A stretch of 64,000 nt of DNA from Guadua angustifolia (taxonomy: Eukaryota > Streptophyta > Magnoliopsida > Poales > Poaceae): the NCBI GenBank assembly GCA_036346375.1, contig CM070515.1:15274423-15338422 (forward strand). Reading direction: 5' to 3'. The notes beneath the pieces are model-generated. The model did no database searches. It was not told the origin of the DNA and saw only the letters and a program-made list of their open reading frames with translations. The translations under genes were made by a program, and so were the position numbers. This document shows, piece by piece, positions 24,119 through 35,982 of this stretch; the stretch's first letter is position 1; every line of letters begins with the position of its first letter.

Positions 24119-25930
24119 TGTCGGGGATTGGGAAATCCCATAACGACCATCGTACCCCGGGGAATAATCAGCCACCGACCATACTTACCCTTAGACGGCG
24201 TCCCCAAGAAAGATCCTCGGGTAGACCGACCTGCGGGCCTACCCCATCCCCCGCTAAGCTCGCCCCCGAGCGTGCTTGCTCGAGAGAATGCGACCGACGA
24301 CTGAGTCCAAAGAAGGATCTCGGGCTTGACCAAAAAGCCGGGCGTGGTCCACGAAGACGACGTGGCATTAATCACCCGGCAGCTTGAAGGACCATATGGC
24401 CACGATCTAAGCCCACTACGCCCACGTTGCGGTATGACGAAAAGTAAGGGAACAGTCTCACCCACGTCTGGGAGTAGTAGTGGCGCGTCATTCAGTAATA
24501 AATAATGTAACGCTGTAACCGTCTTGTCGGTGTTTCGTAAACCGGCAAGTAAATTTGTAAGTCTAGGGGCCGCGCGATCCCGCTCCCTGAATGGTTAGAC
24601 CAAAGGGGGTCCAAGATATATACTGGTTCGGGCTAAAAAGTCCCTACTCCAGTTCGTGAGGCGGTAGTATATTGCTCCTGATGCAAGGGGTTTCACCGTA
24701 TTACAAGCAAGGGACGAGGTCTGGCCTCGAGCGCCTCGTGCGTGGAAGTTGGCTGAGGCGATTGTGAGTGCGAGGAGCTTAGGGTCGTAAGAGCGTCCGA
24801 GCTCCTAAGGGTTGCTATCGATTAATCTGTCCCGCTCCAGAGGGTCCTGCTTCCCCTTATATAGCCTGGGGTAGCAGGTTACATGGGAGTCTGGAAAAAA
24901 GGAGGATGGGGTGCCCTACGTCTGGGAGTCTGGTCTTCAGCCTTGGCGTCCGGTCCTCGGATTTGACGCCTGTCGGGTGGCTGCGTTCCCCGCACCGGGT
25001 CGGTGGACACACAGAGTGGCGGAGCACTCCACTTCACCGGGAAATGGCGTACCTGCCCTCTGCGCACTAGTCATATGCTGACGTTGAGGCGCCTGGCTCC
25101 GGGAGTCGCCTCGGGAGGGTGCGCGTCTCTCCACTGTTCATGACCGGGCGATGAATTCGGCGCTTGTCTTCGGCCACCTGCCGCCTCGGGAAAGGGCCTC
25201 CCGCCTTCGGGCGGTCATGCTGAGGTGTTGTACCAGCAGAGTAGGCAACCAGGTCAGAGGCCGGTTTTCGATGATCCGATGTCTGTTTTCCGGTGGAGAT
25301 GGCCTGAGTCTGTCCGGAGCTCGCGAGCGGTCCGACCCGCGGGTCGGAGTGTCTTTCGGTCGTCCTAGCCATGGCTTGGAGAGCGCCCGACCTATGGCGC
25401 AAGTCGGGCTGCCTTTTGGGGTCGGCTTGATCGGGAACCGGGCATCCTTGAGCGGGGCCTCTAGTCGAATTTTGGGCTTTGAGGTGGCCCATTCATTTTT
25501 CCTAGGCCGCTGGGGATACCCATGTCCCGAGTATTCGTCACGTCTATAAATACCCCGTCGCATGTAGTGTTTAGGGCTCTCTGGTGCCTGATCCCTGTGA
25601 GTAGTAGGGGTTCCGGTTCTTTCTTTGGAGAGTCAAGAAGAGCAACACACCTGTAAGAAGTAGAGAGAGGAGGGAGGCCCAGTGCCCCCTGAGCAAACGC
25701 CTTGTAATTCATCTTCGGAAGCTAGCATAACCGCTGGACGAAGGTCATTATCTCCCCGTGAGAGGCCCGAACTAGGAAAAAAATCCTCTTGTCTGCTGTG
25801 TTGTCCCGACTATCTCGATCCTAGCTTGGCAGGCCCTTGGACGCCATACTCTCTGCGGAAAAAGGGCCCTAGGTTGATCCCTCATTCAACAAATAAACTC
25901 GGCGGGGGACCGGCTCCCGAATCGCCGACA
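24119..25930 (+). mobile_element. Solo LTR (outer), interrupted by another solo LTR
   Basis: It begins TGTCGGGGATTGGG and ends GCCGACA, with the 5-bp direct repeat GAAAC on both sides (24114-24118 and 25931-25935). Without the nested insert the LTR is about 791 bp. A TATA box CTATAAATACCCC lies at 25544-25556, just right of the insert, and the downstream part has typical R/U5 phrases ending in the terminal inverted CA. No internal retrotransposon genes are present, so it arose by LTR-LTR recombination. Confidence 0.88.
24525..25540 (-). mobile_element. Solo LTR (inner), nested in the outer LTR
   Basis: Flanked by the 5-bp direct repeat CGTCT (24520-24524 and 25541-25545). On the plus strand it starts TGTCGGTGTTTCGTA and ends GTATTCGTCA. 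Read in LTR orientation (minus) it starts TGACGAATACTCGG and has a TATA box GGCTATATAAGG at about 24853-24866. The LTR at 40158-41108 has the same termini and belongs to the same family in the opposite orientation. Confidence 0.9.
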
Positions 25931-26060
25931 GAAACCGATTGTGATATGCCCTACATCATAATCGGTTCTAAGGTAGAATCGATGTGTGATCACAAGCAGT
26001 TACAAGATAGAACCGAACATCACAATCGGTTCTAACTTGAAACCGATTGTGATGTTGTAA

Positions 26061-29000
26061 GATTGAGAATGCCAATTAGAGGAGGGTGAATATGCGGTTT
26101 TAAATTTTTTCTCTAAAGATCACTATAGCTAAAACCTAGAATTAATGCAAAAACGTAAATCAAACGGTTTTTACAATTAAGGTCTAAATCCTCTAGACTC
26201 ACTATATACACTAACAATCTAAGACAAAATCAAGGTTTGCAATTCTAGGTTAACAAGCAAGCAATTTAATTTTAGAAATGTAAATTGCAAGAAGGTAAGT
26301 AAGCAATAGAGAGAAAACCACAATTGACACACAATCTTTTTACCGTGGTGTTTAGAGACTTGCCGATCTCCCCTAATCTACACTAAGGTAAACCCAAATA
26401 AATTGGACCGGCTTCACGAATTAAGCCAAGCACATCGAATCCACTAGCGGTAGCTCTTTTCCCTTCCGGGTAGGTGAGCTCCAATCTTCACAACTCATCA
26501 GACTTTCTCACAAACTTCTTTGAGAAGGTCATCGAGCAACAACGCCTCCACACCATATAGGTGTTGGAAAACACCAAAAGTAATAGATCAAGTCTCTCAC
26601 TTGATCATCACCAAGTATAACACATGCAGAAGGATGCTCAATTCTTTTCTAGATACAACTAGAGACCTTCTCTTCCTGTTCATAAGGTGCAACATATGCA
26701 CAATTTAGAGGAGAGGTCCACACTAGCTCAAGAGAATGTAAGTCAAAAATCAAAAAGATTCTATACAAAAAACACTATCTCATTTGCATCTCAAATCATG
26801 CAAATATGGTTTTATGAGCTCTAGAGATTTTGCTCTCAAATATATGCCTCAAATGAGTGCAAGCGCAGCAAAACCCTCCTCATTTGGCCTCTTACAAAGC
26901 CCTCAAAAGAAACTAGCTATTTATGGGCAAAATTAGAAAAATAATGTAAAACCCGGTTCTTCCATCCATCTAGGACTGGTAGCACCGGCTCTAGACTTAG
27001 CGGTTAGTTTCATGCATTAAATATACTGAAACTAGTCGTTGTTACAATACCCTAATGCTACCACTCATCTAAAATCAATAGCATCAGCTATTTCAACCCT
27101 AAAATACCTCTTTGAAAAATAACTACCGCCTTTTGGAGTGGTACTACCACCCATATAGGACAAGTAGTACCACTCGGGTAGTACTACCACCTATGTAGGG
27201 GCGGTAGCACCACTATTTCGACAACTAAAATGATCACAATTTTTTACTCTGAAATCTGATTTAGATAATCTCAAACTCTATAAAAAGTTTATCAAGAGAA
27301 CTACAATTTCTATTTTTTTCAAGATTTAAGCAACCATAGATATTTTTAAATATCGCAAAAACTCCAATTTAACCACTCAAGTTTAAAATATGATTTTCTC
27401 AAAATGCTTCACATAGGCATGATCAAGAGCATGGCTATAAACTAGAAAGAATCAATAAGATCAAATCTTGAGCTATGTGATGATCAACTTATAATCAAAA
27501 TAATTTTGTAAAATATATTTGCAAATTCTAAACACATGCTCCAAGATCAAATGCATGAACATCAATATTTTACAAAAATACATTTGTAAATATAAATCTT
27601 ATAAAGAAGAGCAATCAAGATCACATCTTTGAGCCATATGATGATCAACATATGATCAAACCAATTTGCAAACTCTAGTCGCATGCTCCAAAGAATTGTA
27701 CAAATATCAATTTGTTTGCAAAATACATTTGCAAATAACAAATCCACGTAAACAAAAGCACAAAGAATATGCATGAACTCAAACATAGCCATGCGATGAT
27801 CAACACATGATCTCTAACAATTTGCAAAACATATTTGTAAACTTTAAAAACACATTTGCATATCAAAACTCTATGCAAAGAACACATCAATAAAATTGCA
27901 AACATGATCTACAACTAATTGAAAAATACATTCGCAAATATTTTCTCCATGTAAAAACTAAATCAAGAGAGTGTGAACTAGTGCACGTGGGATTGAGCTA
28001 TCAACAGATGATGAGACTCAAGCTATAAGACTTGACTCTTCTTAATAGTACAACAATCTATACTAGCAATCCGATCTCCCAATCAAACACAGAGACCAAT
28101 AAAAGGCTAGAAACACATTATTAGCTCTATGCTAGTTATACATTTGCCTCACGCAATCACTTGAAGCATTTACTTGATGACTATTATCATCTCTCTAAGT
28201 CTAGGTCTTCGTCTTGTTCATCAACAGATGATGAACTTCTCTTCTCGCTGAGATTTATTCTTGATGCTCATCAATACATGATAACTTCTTTTGTCCTGAA
28301 ACTTGACTTGATAACCATCAACACATGATGTCATCCAAAATCTTTATCTCATTGGCCTTAACCTATATCCACAACCTCAAGGAAAAAGTTAGTCCAACAA
28401 ACATTGTTGTCTCTATCATCAATGTACTCCAATAGTACATAATGGATACCCCAAGATCTTTTGATCTATTCCTTTGATGATTGACTACAACCCAAAGACA
28501 AATGATTAAAATTTATATTTGTCTTGAGTATATTAATGCTATTAAAGCTTCATATACTGAAGAACTTGTCATTTGTCCTTTAACCAACAAAGAACACCAT
28601 CAACACATGATTAGTTCTTTGATGATTGAATGACAACCGAACACAATTTAAATTGATTTTAAATTTTTATGAGTATATATTAACTACACAAATTTCATAC
28701 TCATTTTGATGGTTTCTAAATAATGACCCAAATTACATGGAGTACTGGAAAGGGATCAATACTATTTAGACCATCAAGCACAGAATAAACTCCATTAATT
28801 GTATGCATATAAGTAATTGAACTTTGAATCATTATACACATATTCAATTTGAGATTGCTTTGAAGTTTGTCCTATATTAACATGAGTATACTACAACTAC
28901 AAAAGTTTTATATATACTCAAGAGTTTGTTTCAAAATAATGATCCTTTTATAAATGGAAAGAGGTAAAAGGATCAATACTAATAAAACTTTAAGATTATG

Positions 29001-29590
29001 CATGAACTCCCTTTAAATGTGTGCATTCATATATATATATATATGGAATTGAAAATATTATACACATCGTAAGATTGAGACTAAGATGAAGTTCATCCTT
29101 TATCTTGAATCCAAGGAATGCATTTATAACTAATAGAGTTGTATTGGATGCATACTTTTGGGATTTCCATTTTTCAATGAGATGAGACTAAATAAAAGTA
29201 TACTCAATAAAAGAGTTAGTTTCATATCCAAGGAATGCAACAAGGTATCATAAAAAGATTTATCATTAATTAACAATTGAGACTAATTAATATTATAATT
29301 ATTAAAAGAGTTGGTCTTAATATTAGATTTGTTATTAACACCAAAACCAAATTAATGTAGCTTAAACTTTCTGGTGAGGAACCAATTGTTATGTGGTGTT
29401 CTCTATACATCCTCCATCAGGCATCTAAATATGGAACATATAAAGTCATGAGAGGAGAAGATGTAGATCCATCCCTGGGTAGATTTAGGGCTCCTAGCCC
29501 TACCAACATTGGGTGCGTGTGTAAAAGTATGTATGCAAAAACATCGCATTTTTACATTGAAATTCAGAAGCAAATATCATGAGTAGGAAA
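26061..29590. other. AT-rich repetitive interior of the CACTA region
   Basis: No gene was recognised. Around 26780-27230 is a repeat related, in inverted orientation, to 42840-43270, with runs of GGTAGTACCACC-type phrases. From about 27500 to 27960 the phrase ACATTTGCAAA recurs. From 27640 to 28620 the motif ATCAACACATGAT or close variants occurs about seven times. An AT dinucleotide run lies at 29027-29042. The opening phrase near 26052 (TGTTGTAAGATTGAG) could be the start of a degraded LTR retrotransposon, but no matching end was found. Confidence 0.4.
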
Positions 29591-30049
29591 CAGAAATACA
29601 ACACGAACTTTTCTGTTTAAGACAATTCACCTGTAGTTTTAGAATCCGGATATCAGCATTCATATGTGCACCTTCACTTCATAACAATATCCTTACCTGC
29701 TTGTTAGAAAATTGTAATATACCAGGAGTCCATTTACCTAAAAAAATAGAGATAAAAAAAAAAAAACCCACGTCGTCTGCTAAACAGGAATTAATACAGA
29801 AGAAAGACGCAAAATTATATTCCATTCGCTAAAATAATCTTCTAGGCAATCAGTATTCAAGAATTTCGTATGATGTGGAAAGTTCAGTAGAATTAGGAAA
29901 GAAATTTTTTATCATGATAAAATGTTGAGCAGCATGCCACATGAGAATGTGCAGGAGCTTGCACAGAGGCATATAAGTAAGTCCCAAGAATTGTTTTCAG
30001 TGCACAGACAAAGGCATAGCAAGAAAATGGAAGAGAAGAAACAACTAAC

Positions 30050-30260
30050 CTGTTGTTGCAGCAATTTCTGAGAGATAGAGAATCAAAAGACGCCTCCTTT
30101 CAACAAAGGAAATCGGCTTTCTGTTGCTTGTAAGGTCAATATCTTCCTCAGGACACGCAAGCAGAGCACAGGTATGAAGATTCTTTGAAGCAGAAGAGAA
30201 CTGGTTTAAGCATATCTTATGAAGCCACAGAAAATCATTCCAGTCTTTGAGAAAAGAAAA
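30050..30260 (-). pseudogene. Captured coding exon of an unrecognised gene
   Basis: On the minus strand a 70-codon frame between an acceptor-like CTAG at 30261-30264 and a donor GTTAGT at 30049-30044 reads as ordinary protein. Motifs include DWNDFLWLHKICLNQF, CALLACPEEDIDLTSNRKP and FVERRRLLILYLSEIAATT. It is helix-like, with charged and hydrophobic residues in normal proportions. I do not recognise the family. It lies inside the CACTA-type element, so it is most likely a transposon-captured fragment. A possible further exon at 29630-29702 is broken by a stop. Confidence 0.6.
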
Positions 30261-30598
30261 CTAGCTAGCTCTTCCTGCGATTCTTCTTCCAACCATAACA
30301 GCTTAGTGTATTGATAGCTATTGATTAGCTGTTCAAAAACGAAGAAACCGAATTCCCCATGAGGTCCTACACTATCTTGCTACTTGCTACAACACAAGAT
30401 CAACATAAAACCATGTCCTATAATTGATTTTGGCGGAAAGTAAATAATCTAAACTTATATGCTGTTCATTGAAAAAAAATTAAAGTAGAGCATACTGTTC
30501 AATGTGTCGAGTTATTACATACTTCAGAAATACCCTTGAAAGCATTATGATCTAATAGACGAAACCCTAGCTACTGATTATACATGAAAAGAACTTAC

Positions 30599-30890
30599 CT
30601 TTTCTTGAATTACAAGGACGGCGCCCAGGACGGTGAAACTCTAGCTTCTGTGATGTGACCCCCGGTGAGGTGTCGGGCTCCGAAGAGGAGATAGAGGCGA
30701 AGTGGCCCCTTCTGAAGCTTCCAGGGCAGAGGCAGGTAAAAGGAAGCTCCGCGGTGGAGCGCATGAGGGGAAGAACAAACAAAGCGCGCGAGGAGGCGTG
30801 TGAGACGCGAGGGATGGGAATCCACGCCGGGAAAGGGAAGGGGGAGGAGAGGAGGGTTGCTGGCAAGGGCGAGAGGTAGCATAGGCACAA
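30599..30890 (-). pseudogene. GC-rich first-exon-like fragment upstream of the captured exon
   Basis: On the minus strand a GC-rich segment with an open frame (methionine at 30890, another at about 30764) ends in a strong donor AAAAG/GTAAGT at 30598-30593. The composition and the donor fit the first exon of the same captured gene as 30050-30260. The codon phases do not join directly, so an exon is missing or the leader is non-coding. No domain recognised. Confidence 0.4.
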
Positions 30891-31822
30891 GGACGGGGGC
30901 GAGGGCGGCGCGGGCGCGAGGACGACACGCGGTGTAGCGAGTGGAGACTAGGTGAGTACGGGGTAAGGAAATATATGGACTGATACACAAATACAATATG
31001 TTTCGATAAGAACCGACACAAATACAAACACATCATAATCGGTTTTAATAAGAACCGATACAAATACAAAGAGCATCATAATCGGTTTTCATCTAAATCG
31101 ATCGGTTTTCACCTGAACCGAATGTGATATAAATCCTAATCATAATCGGTTTTAAATAGAGACCGATACAAATACAAATCATCATCACAATCGGTTCCTA
31201 ATTGGAACCGAATGTGATAATTACTACATTACAATCAGTTCCAACTAAAAACTGATTGTGATGTACTGTTGTATCTCATTTAGATTATTTGATGATCATT
31301 GATAGTTTTTTCTATGTCCAACGTACATTTTCTTATAGATGATTCATACTTACCAATTATGTACGGCCAGTCCCTCACAGAGATTCAAGTTTTCTTTTCA
31401 GCACTAAATGGAAAACACAACATATCTACACTTGTCAATATGTAAAAGTAGATCAGAAAGAACACCTGGGACAAGCTTGGAAAGGAATATTTTGGACATA
31501 ATTAATGTTGTACTCCACTATTTTAAGCTCCATTGGGCAAGATAGAATAATGCATTTTCCATTCTATGGGATAGAGATTTCGAGAAAATAGCCTAAATAA
31601 TTAGGGCTTGATGACTTAGTTTTTAAAAGCTCAGTACACCACTCGGCACCCAAATTTCATTTTGGCTCATCAAAAGACTATTATGTGCATATCACAATCT
31701 GTTCTCAAGTTAGAACCGATGGTGATGTAGCATCATGCATATTACAACCAGTTCTTATATTTGTACATCACTATTGGTTCCAAGGTTAGAATCGATTGTG
31801 ACATACACTAGCTCGTTTAGTG

Positions 31823-32277
31823 GTATTTAAGGTGGTGGGTAGCCTTTTGTGCCTTTTACATGCGATCACAAGCGTGGCTCGTCCGACGCCACACCTTGAG
31901 AAGGCGAGGGCATGCCATGGGCACACTGTGACATCATGGCACCAATGCGGCATTAGCACAGACGCACAACACACAGGCTTGATGTCGTCACTTTTCTAAC
32001 TCTTAGCAATTTTTTTTTATAAATATAACACCTTTTCAATATATAATTATAAAAATAACTTCATTTATAACCGTGAAAGCGCCTACAAGTGCTGTGATAC
32101 GGAAGGAGTGCTACATGCACCGTCAAAATGACTATGCTGTCGTGTGGGAGATCGGGAGAGGGCAGCCGCTAGGATCCACCGGATGCAGGTCGGGTGAGAT
32201 GTATAGCTCAACAGTCGGCCTGCATGCTCCACATGACATGGATGCCCCGTTTTACGAGGATTGAGCAGGCTGGTTGA
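31823..32277. other. Gene-free stretch
   Basis: No supported gene. The 63-codon frame at 32073-32264 has no recognisable domain. Confidence 0.3.
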
Positions 32278-32280
32278 TTA

Positions 32281-33100
32281 GGGGTGTGTTTGGTTGTTTG
32301 TATCAAGTGGTATATATATAAGATGGTTCAAAAAAAAAGCATCAATATGTCTGGTTATTTGAATGGAACAATTTTATCTTAGACTAGCCGAGTGCCCATA
32401 CGTTGCAACGGAACACAATCGCTCATGCAGGCGAATTAAAATAATAGAAAAACAATACTTAGCAGAAATCTAAAAGACTAAACCGTGATAATAAGAAAAG
32501 TTTTAAGGTGCAATTTGCAAATTTTTGTATGCAAAAGCTTTTGTACTTGGAACTATAAGTTACAGACGAATTAAAGCAACAGAACAATAATTTCTAGTAA
32601 TTATATAAAATCTACAAGAGTAAACTATAATAATCAGCAGATTTTAAGGTGCCTTTTGCAAATTTCTGTATGATAAAAGACCTCATTCTTGAAACTACGT
32701 TATAGGGTCTAAGTTACCGTTTTCCCATGGAGAAGACCTAAATTCAATAAATAGCTATGTGCCCGTGCGTTGTAACGGAAACTCAATTTGCGATAAAAAA
32801 TTTATTTACAAATAGCACTAATAGTGGCAAAGGTGGGTAATTAAAGAGCAGTGGCAAAGGTGGGTAATATTGATGAAGTAGCAGTGGTAAAGATGGATAA
32901 TTAAAAAGCAGTAATAAAGGTGAGTAATTTTGATGAAGTGACGTGGGAAAAAACTCTCACTTTATATAGTAGAGATGTAGATATAAATTTGAGGAATACC
33001 TCTATAGATAAAACTATTTTATTTACTTAAAACAATAAAATTAAATGACATAAAATCATCCCATCACATTAAACTTGGCATAAAGCTACCAAACACAACA
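32281..33100. mobile_element. Degenerate Tourist-like MITE split by a Helitron
   Basis: The left end after TTA (32278-32280) is GGGGTGTGTTTGGTTG and the right end is CTACCAAACACAACA, imperfect inverted repeats. The inner sequence on both sides of the Helitron is also complementary (CAATTTTATCTT versus AAAACTATTTTAT). The right target duplication is not preserved. Confidence 0.5.
32384..32975 (-). mobile_element. Non-autonomous Helitron
   Basis: Read on the minus strand it begins TCTCTACTATATAAAGTGAG after an A. It ends GGGCACTCGGCTAG before a T, which is the Helitron TC...CTAG structure inserted between A and T. A hairpin-forming palindrome CGTTGCAACG (32401-32410) lies just upstream of the CTAG end, as in grass Helitrons. 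A second, diverged copy of the 3' end (GGGCACATAGCTAT preceded by CCGTTACAACG) lies inside at about 32751-32778. No Rep/helicase is present. Confidence 0.85.
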
Positions 33101-33357
33101 GCCATCGCCCATCCGTTCCACGAACTTCCAGTCCAACCTACGTTTGAGCTTGCTGTTGGGCTAACACAGTACGCCGATATTACCAGGCCGGTTATGATTG
33201 CAGCGGCGCGCAAAGTGGGCGAGTTATGCTGGATTTGCGGCGTTGACTAGGCCATGGTCTGTATCATGGACGATTACGTAGGTCCAAGCTGCAAGATTCT
33301 CTGCCCAGTGTGGTGGATACGTGGGCCCAAACTACGGGCTACCCTACATTATTTTCA

Positions 33358-33572
33358 AAAAAAGATTAGCCGGAGAGATCAGATATTCGCTATATAAAAA
33401 AAAAACAATAGACGATTTCTAAACGCACACATACTCACACGCGCTCACACCCCTACACATGCACCCCGCACTTGCACCCAACCTTGTGAGCATGCACGTT
33501 CGAGCGGACTCAAACGCGTGTGGGTAGCAGAGAAGCTACATACTCTTGCCAACTAAGGAAGACTCAGTTCTC
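33358..33572 (-). mobile_element. tRNA-derived SINE (second)
   Basis: A 17-bp direct repeat ACCCTACAYTATTTTCA with one mismatch flanks the element (33341-33357 and 33573-33589). On the minus strand there is an A-box-like TTAGTTGGCAAGAG and a B-box-like GTTTGAGTCCGC. A GT-rich stretch and a T-run near the 3' end follow. At 215 bp it has the same layout as the SINE at 20377-20591, but its sequence differs. Confidence 0.75.
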
Positions 33573-33589
33573 ACCCTACACTATTTTCA

Positions 33590-35037
33590 CACGGAGAGAA
33601 AACAGAACATCCAATTTTGTCGACAATTCTGCTACCTTCTGTTTAGAAACATATGTCATGTAGTTTGGATGGTATTGTTTAGAAATATAAAGTTTGTATG
33701 TAGATTTAATAAGATTTTTCCTACTATATTTTTATTTATTCTCCCAACTATATACATTTACTCATTAACCATCCACAAAATATGGGATATCTAAGTCATT
33801 TTTTTGAAAATTAGCTCATTCACTAACCATGAACCACGTACACAAAATATGGGATATCTAAGTCATTTTCGATATCTAAGTCATTTTCTTTTATACTTTT
33901 TTTAATTTCATTGCAACTTTAATCATTTTGTAAAATACGTTTTATATTTGTGAATAGAGATAATACTATTTTAAACCTTTCTATGGTTTAACTGGAGTTA
34001 AGTGAAGTCATCTCAATCAACATTACATAAGTTCCTTTCGGCCATGAGATCCTCTTTATCTCTTGTTCGTGCAGTCTCCCTCCCGCTTTCCCCAAGCTTA
34101 TTTCTTTCGTAAGTACACTATGCTTATGTTGTTTCTAGCAGTAGCTCGGCCCTTCCAATCAGTCTTATCTTGTCAAAAGTTGCAGTGCACCAGCTCCAAG
34201 ACACTACTCCTAACATGAGCAAATGTACTGAAACACAACCTATTAACCTCAAAATAACAGGACTGAAAAGTATATGGCTCGATTGGATGGCGAAGGAAAT
34301 GGAAGGCTGTCAAGCAACAGCTTTATGAGTATATTCTACAAAACTACATATTTTTTATATATAAACTATCATAAAATTATATGTTTTAATTTCTATTTTA
34401 TAATACCATAAATTTTAGGAGAAGGTTTTAGGATTGATCATTTTGTTATAACAGGTTTGACAGTATGAATGCATATAGCAATCTCACGTGTGGGTGAAAC
34501 GAAAAATAAGGCACGCGAGGCTGCCATATGAACCCACACTATCAAACTTATTACTAGAAATAACCAATCTTAAAATATTTAGTTTTGTGATATAAGTTCT
34601 TTAAAATCTGTGGCAAAAAAACTTGTAAGTTAGTGAGGTCTCACGTCTCTTTGAGTCCCAATCGTTGTGCCGACGGCCTGGTCTTGACATCATCTTTTTC
34701 TTCTTCATGCTATTATGGTTGATCGCCTTCGAGAAAGATGAGGAGAAAGCGTGCGTTAGCTATCTGGTGCATACTATTATTCGGTTTATTGCCTATCTGC
34801 AATAACCTTTCATCATGTCACTATAACAGTAAGTGAATCATCCTGTCACTATATATAACAGTGAATGAATCTCTCACCCACACACTTGCAATGAATCACA
34901 CCAGCCTGTAACCAGCATGGTAAGAATACCACAAATATGTTGAGAGCCCATTTACGGAGCATTAACACATTTGGAGACCGGAGTGTACATATGAAATACT
35001 GCTGTTTTTTACAGCAAAAACTGTTCCCTACATTGAC
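33590..35037. other. Gene-free stretch with short direct repeats
   Basis: The phrase ATATGGGATATCTAAGTCAT occurs at about 33780 and 33848, with a partial third copy at about 33870. The remainder is AT-rich and holds no supported gene. Confidence 0.35.
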
Positions 35038-35045
35038 AATACAAG

Positions 35046-35974
35046 CAAGGTTCGCAATATCATCAATAATCGTGCAAATATTGCGATTATTGACCATATC
35101 AAGCCGGTTTGATATCTAAAACCGCTCGGTAAAACGGTAGAATTCAAAAATTTGTCAAAAGGTGTTAAAATTTTTGAAAACTTTTGTGTGAGGTCTTGAG
35201 GCTATACTAATTATGCTTTAAAATAATTAAATGATTATCAGGTCTATGTATTTTTAAAAATTCTGACAATGCTACTATCTTTTTACATATTATTCTATTT
35301 TTGATTTTTTAGGGGCATTAAATGAAGTCTAATATTTCTTAATTTTTTTTGTGAGGTCCAGAGGAAATTCTAATGTTGATTTAAAATTTTCAAATGATGA
35401 TAAGACATGTGTATTTTTTAAAAAAATTCTAATTGTGCTATTGTCTTTGTATATGCTCTTCTATTTTTGATTTTTTAGGGGCACCAAATGAAGTCTAATA
35501 TTTCTAAAAAATTTAATACATGATACTTGGGAACTCTTTATGGTACCATTAAAATTTTATAGCATGATCAAGCTTTTAAATTTTTATAAAAATCTAAAAG
35601 TGTCTCTTTTCCTTTTCATTAATTGTTGTTTTTGATTTTCTAGAAGTAATAAATGAATTCAAAAATTGTTCAAATTTCTCTGAGGTGTTTTGTAGATTTT
35701 TTTGCAATTTTTTATATTTTTTCAGTTTTTATATTTTTTAAAAACTTTCAATTTTTCATTCGGTGTGCTGAAAATTGAAAAAAAAATCGCTCAATAATCG
35801 AAGTAAACCGGTCAAAATTTGGTAAAATCGATCGATTTTATTTTTTCCTCACCATCGAGTTTAAAATTTTTGAATATAAATTTTTTCAGTTTCTACTGAT
35901 TTTTAACCGGTTTTTTACTGATTTTTGAAAATTAAAGATCATTCCATGATCACGATATCAATATCACGAACCTG
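35046..35974. mobile_element. Non-autonomous hAT element with internal ~170-bp repeats
   Basis: An 8-bp direct repeat AATACAAG flanks the element (35038-35045 and 35975-35982). The ends CAAGGTTCGCAATATC and GATATCAATATCACGAACCTG's terminal CGAACCTG are inverted repeats, with one extra A on the left. Inside, the phrase TATTTTTGATTTTTTAGGGG recurs at about 35290 and 35461, and more weakly at 35625, giving three units of about 170 bp. No coding capacity. Confidence 0.75.
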
Positions 35975-35982
35975 AATACAAG

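Larger units (their letters stand above)
23961..31822. mobile_element. Large CACTA-type transposon with nested insertions (right end uncertain)
   Basis: The left terminus CACTACAAAAATGTACATTA is followed by subterminal repeats of the ATCACAATCGGTTCTAA type at 23980-24113 and, beyond a nested LTR, 25936-26060. The same repeats return in both orientations at 31020-31260 and 31690-31800. Two right ends are possible: an eroded one near 31279 (GATGTACTGTTGTATC), or TTTAGTG ending at 31822. Neither is followed by the CAC that precedes the left end, so the right border is unsettled and two related copies could be adjacent. No CACTA transposase was recognised. The interior carries a nested pair of solo LTRs, an AT-rich repetitive block and captured exons. 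Confidence 0.6.

Noticed and set aside
24106..25563. Frames up to 141 codons across the solo LTRs
   Set aside because: They are non-coding LTR sequence, with both LTR borders and target duplications defined.
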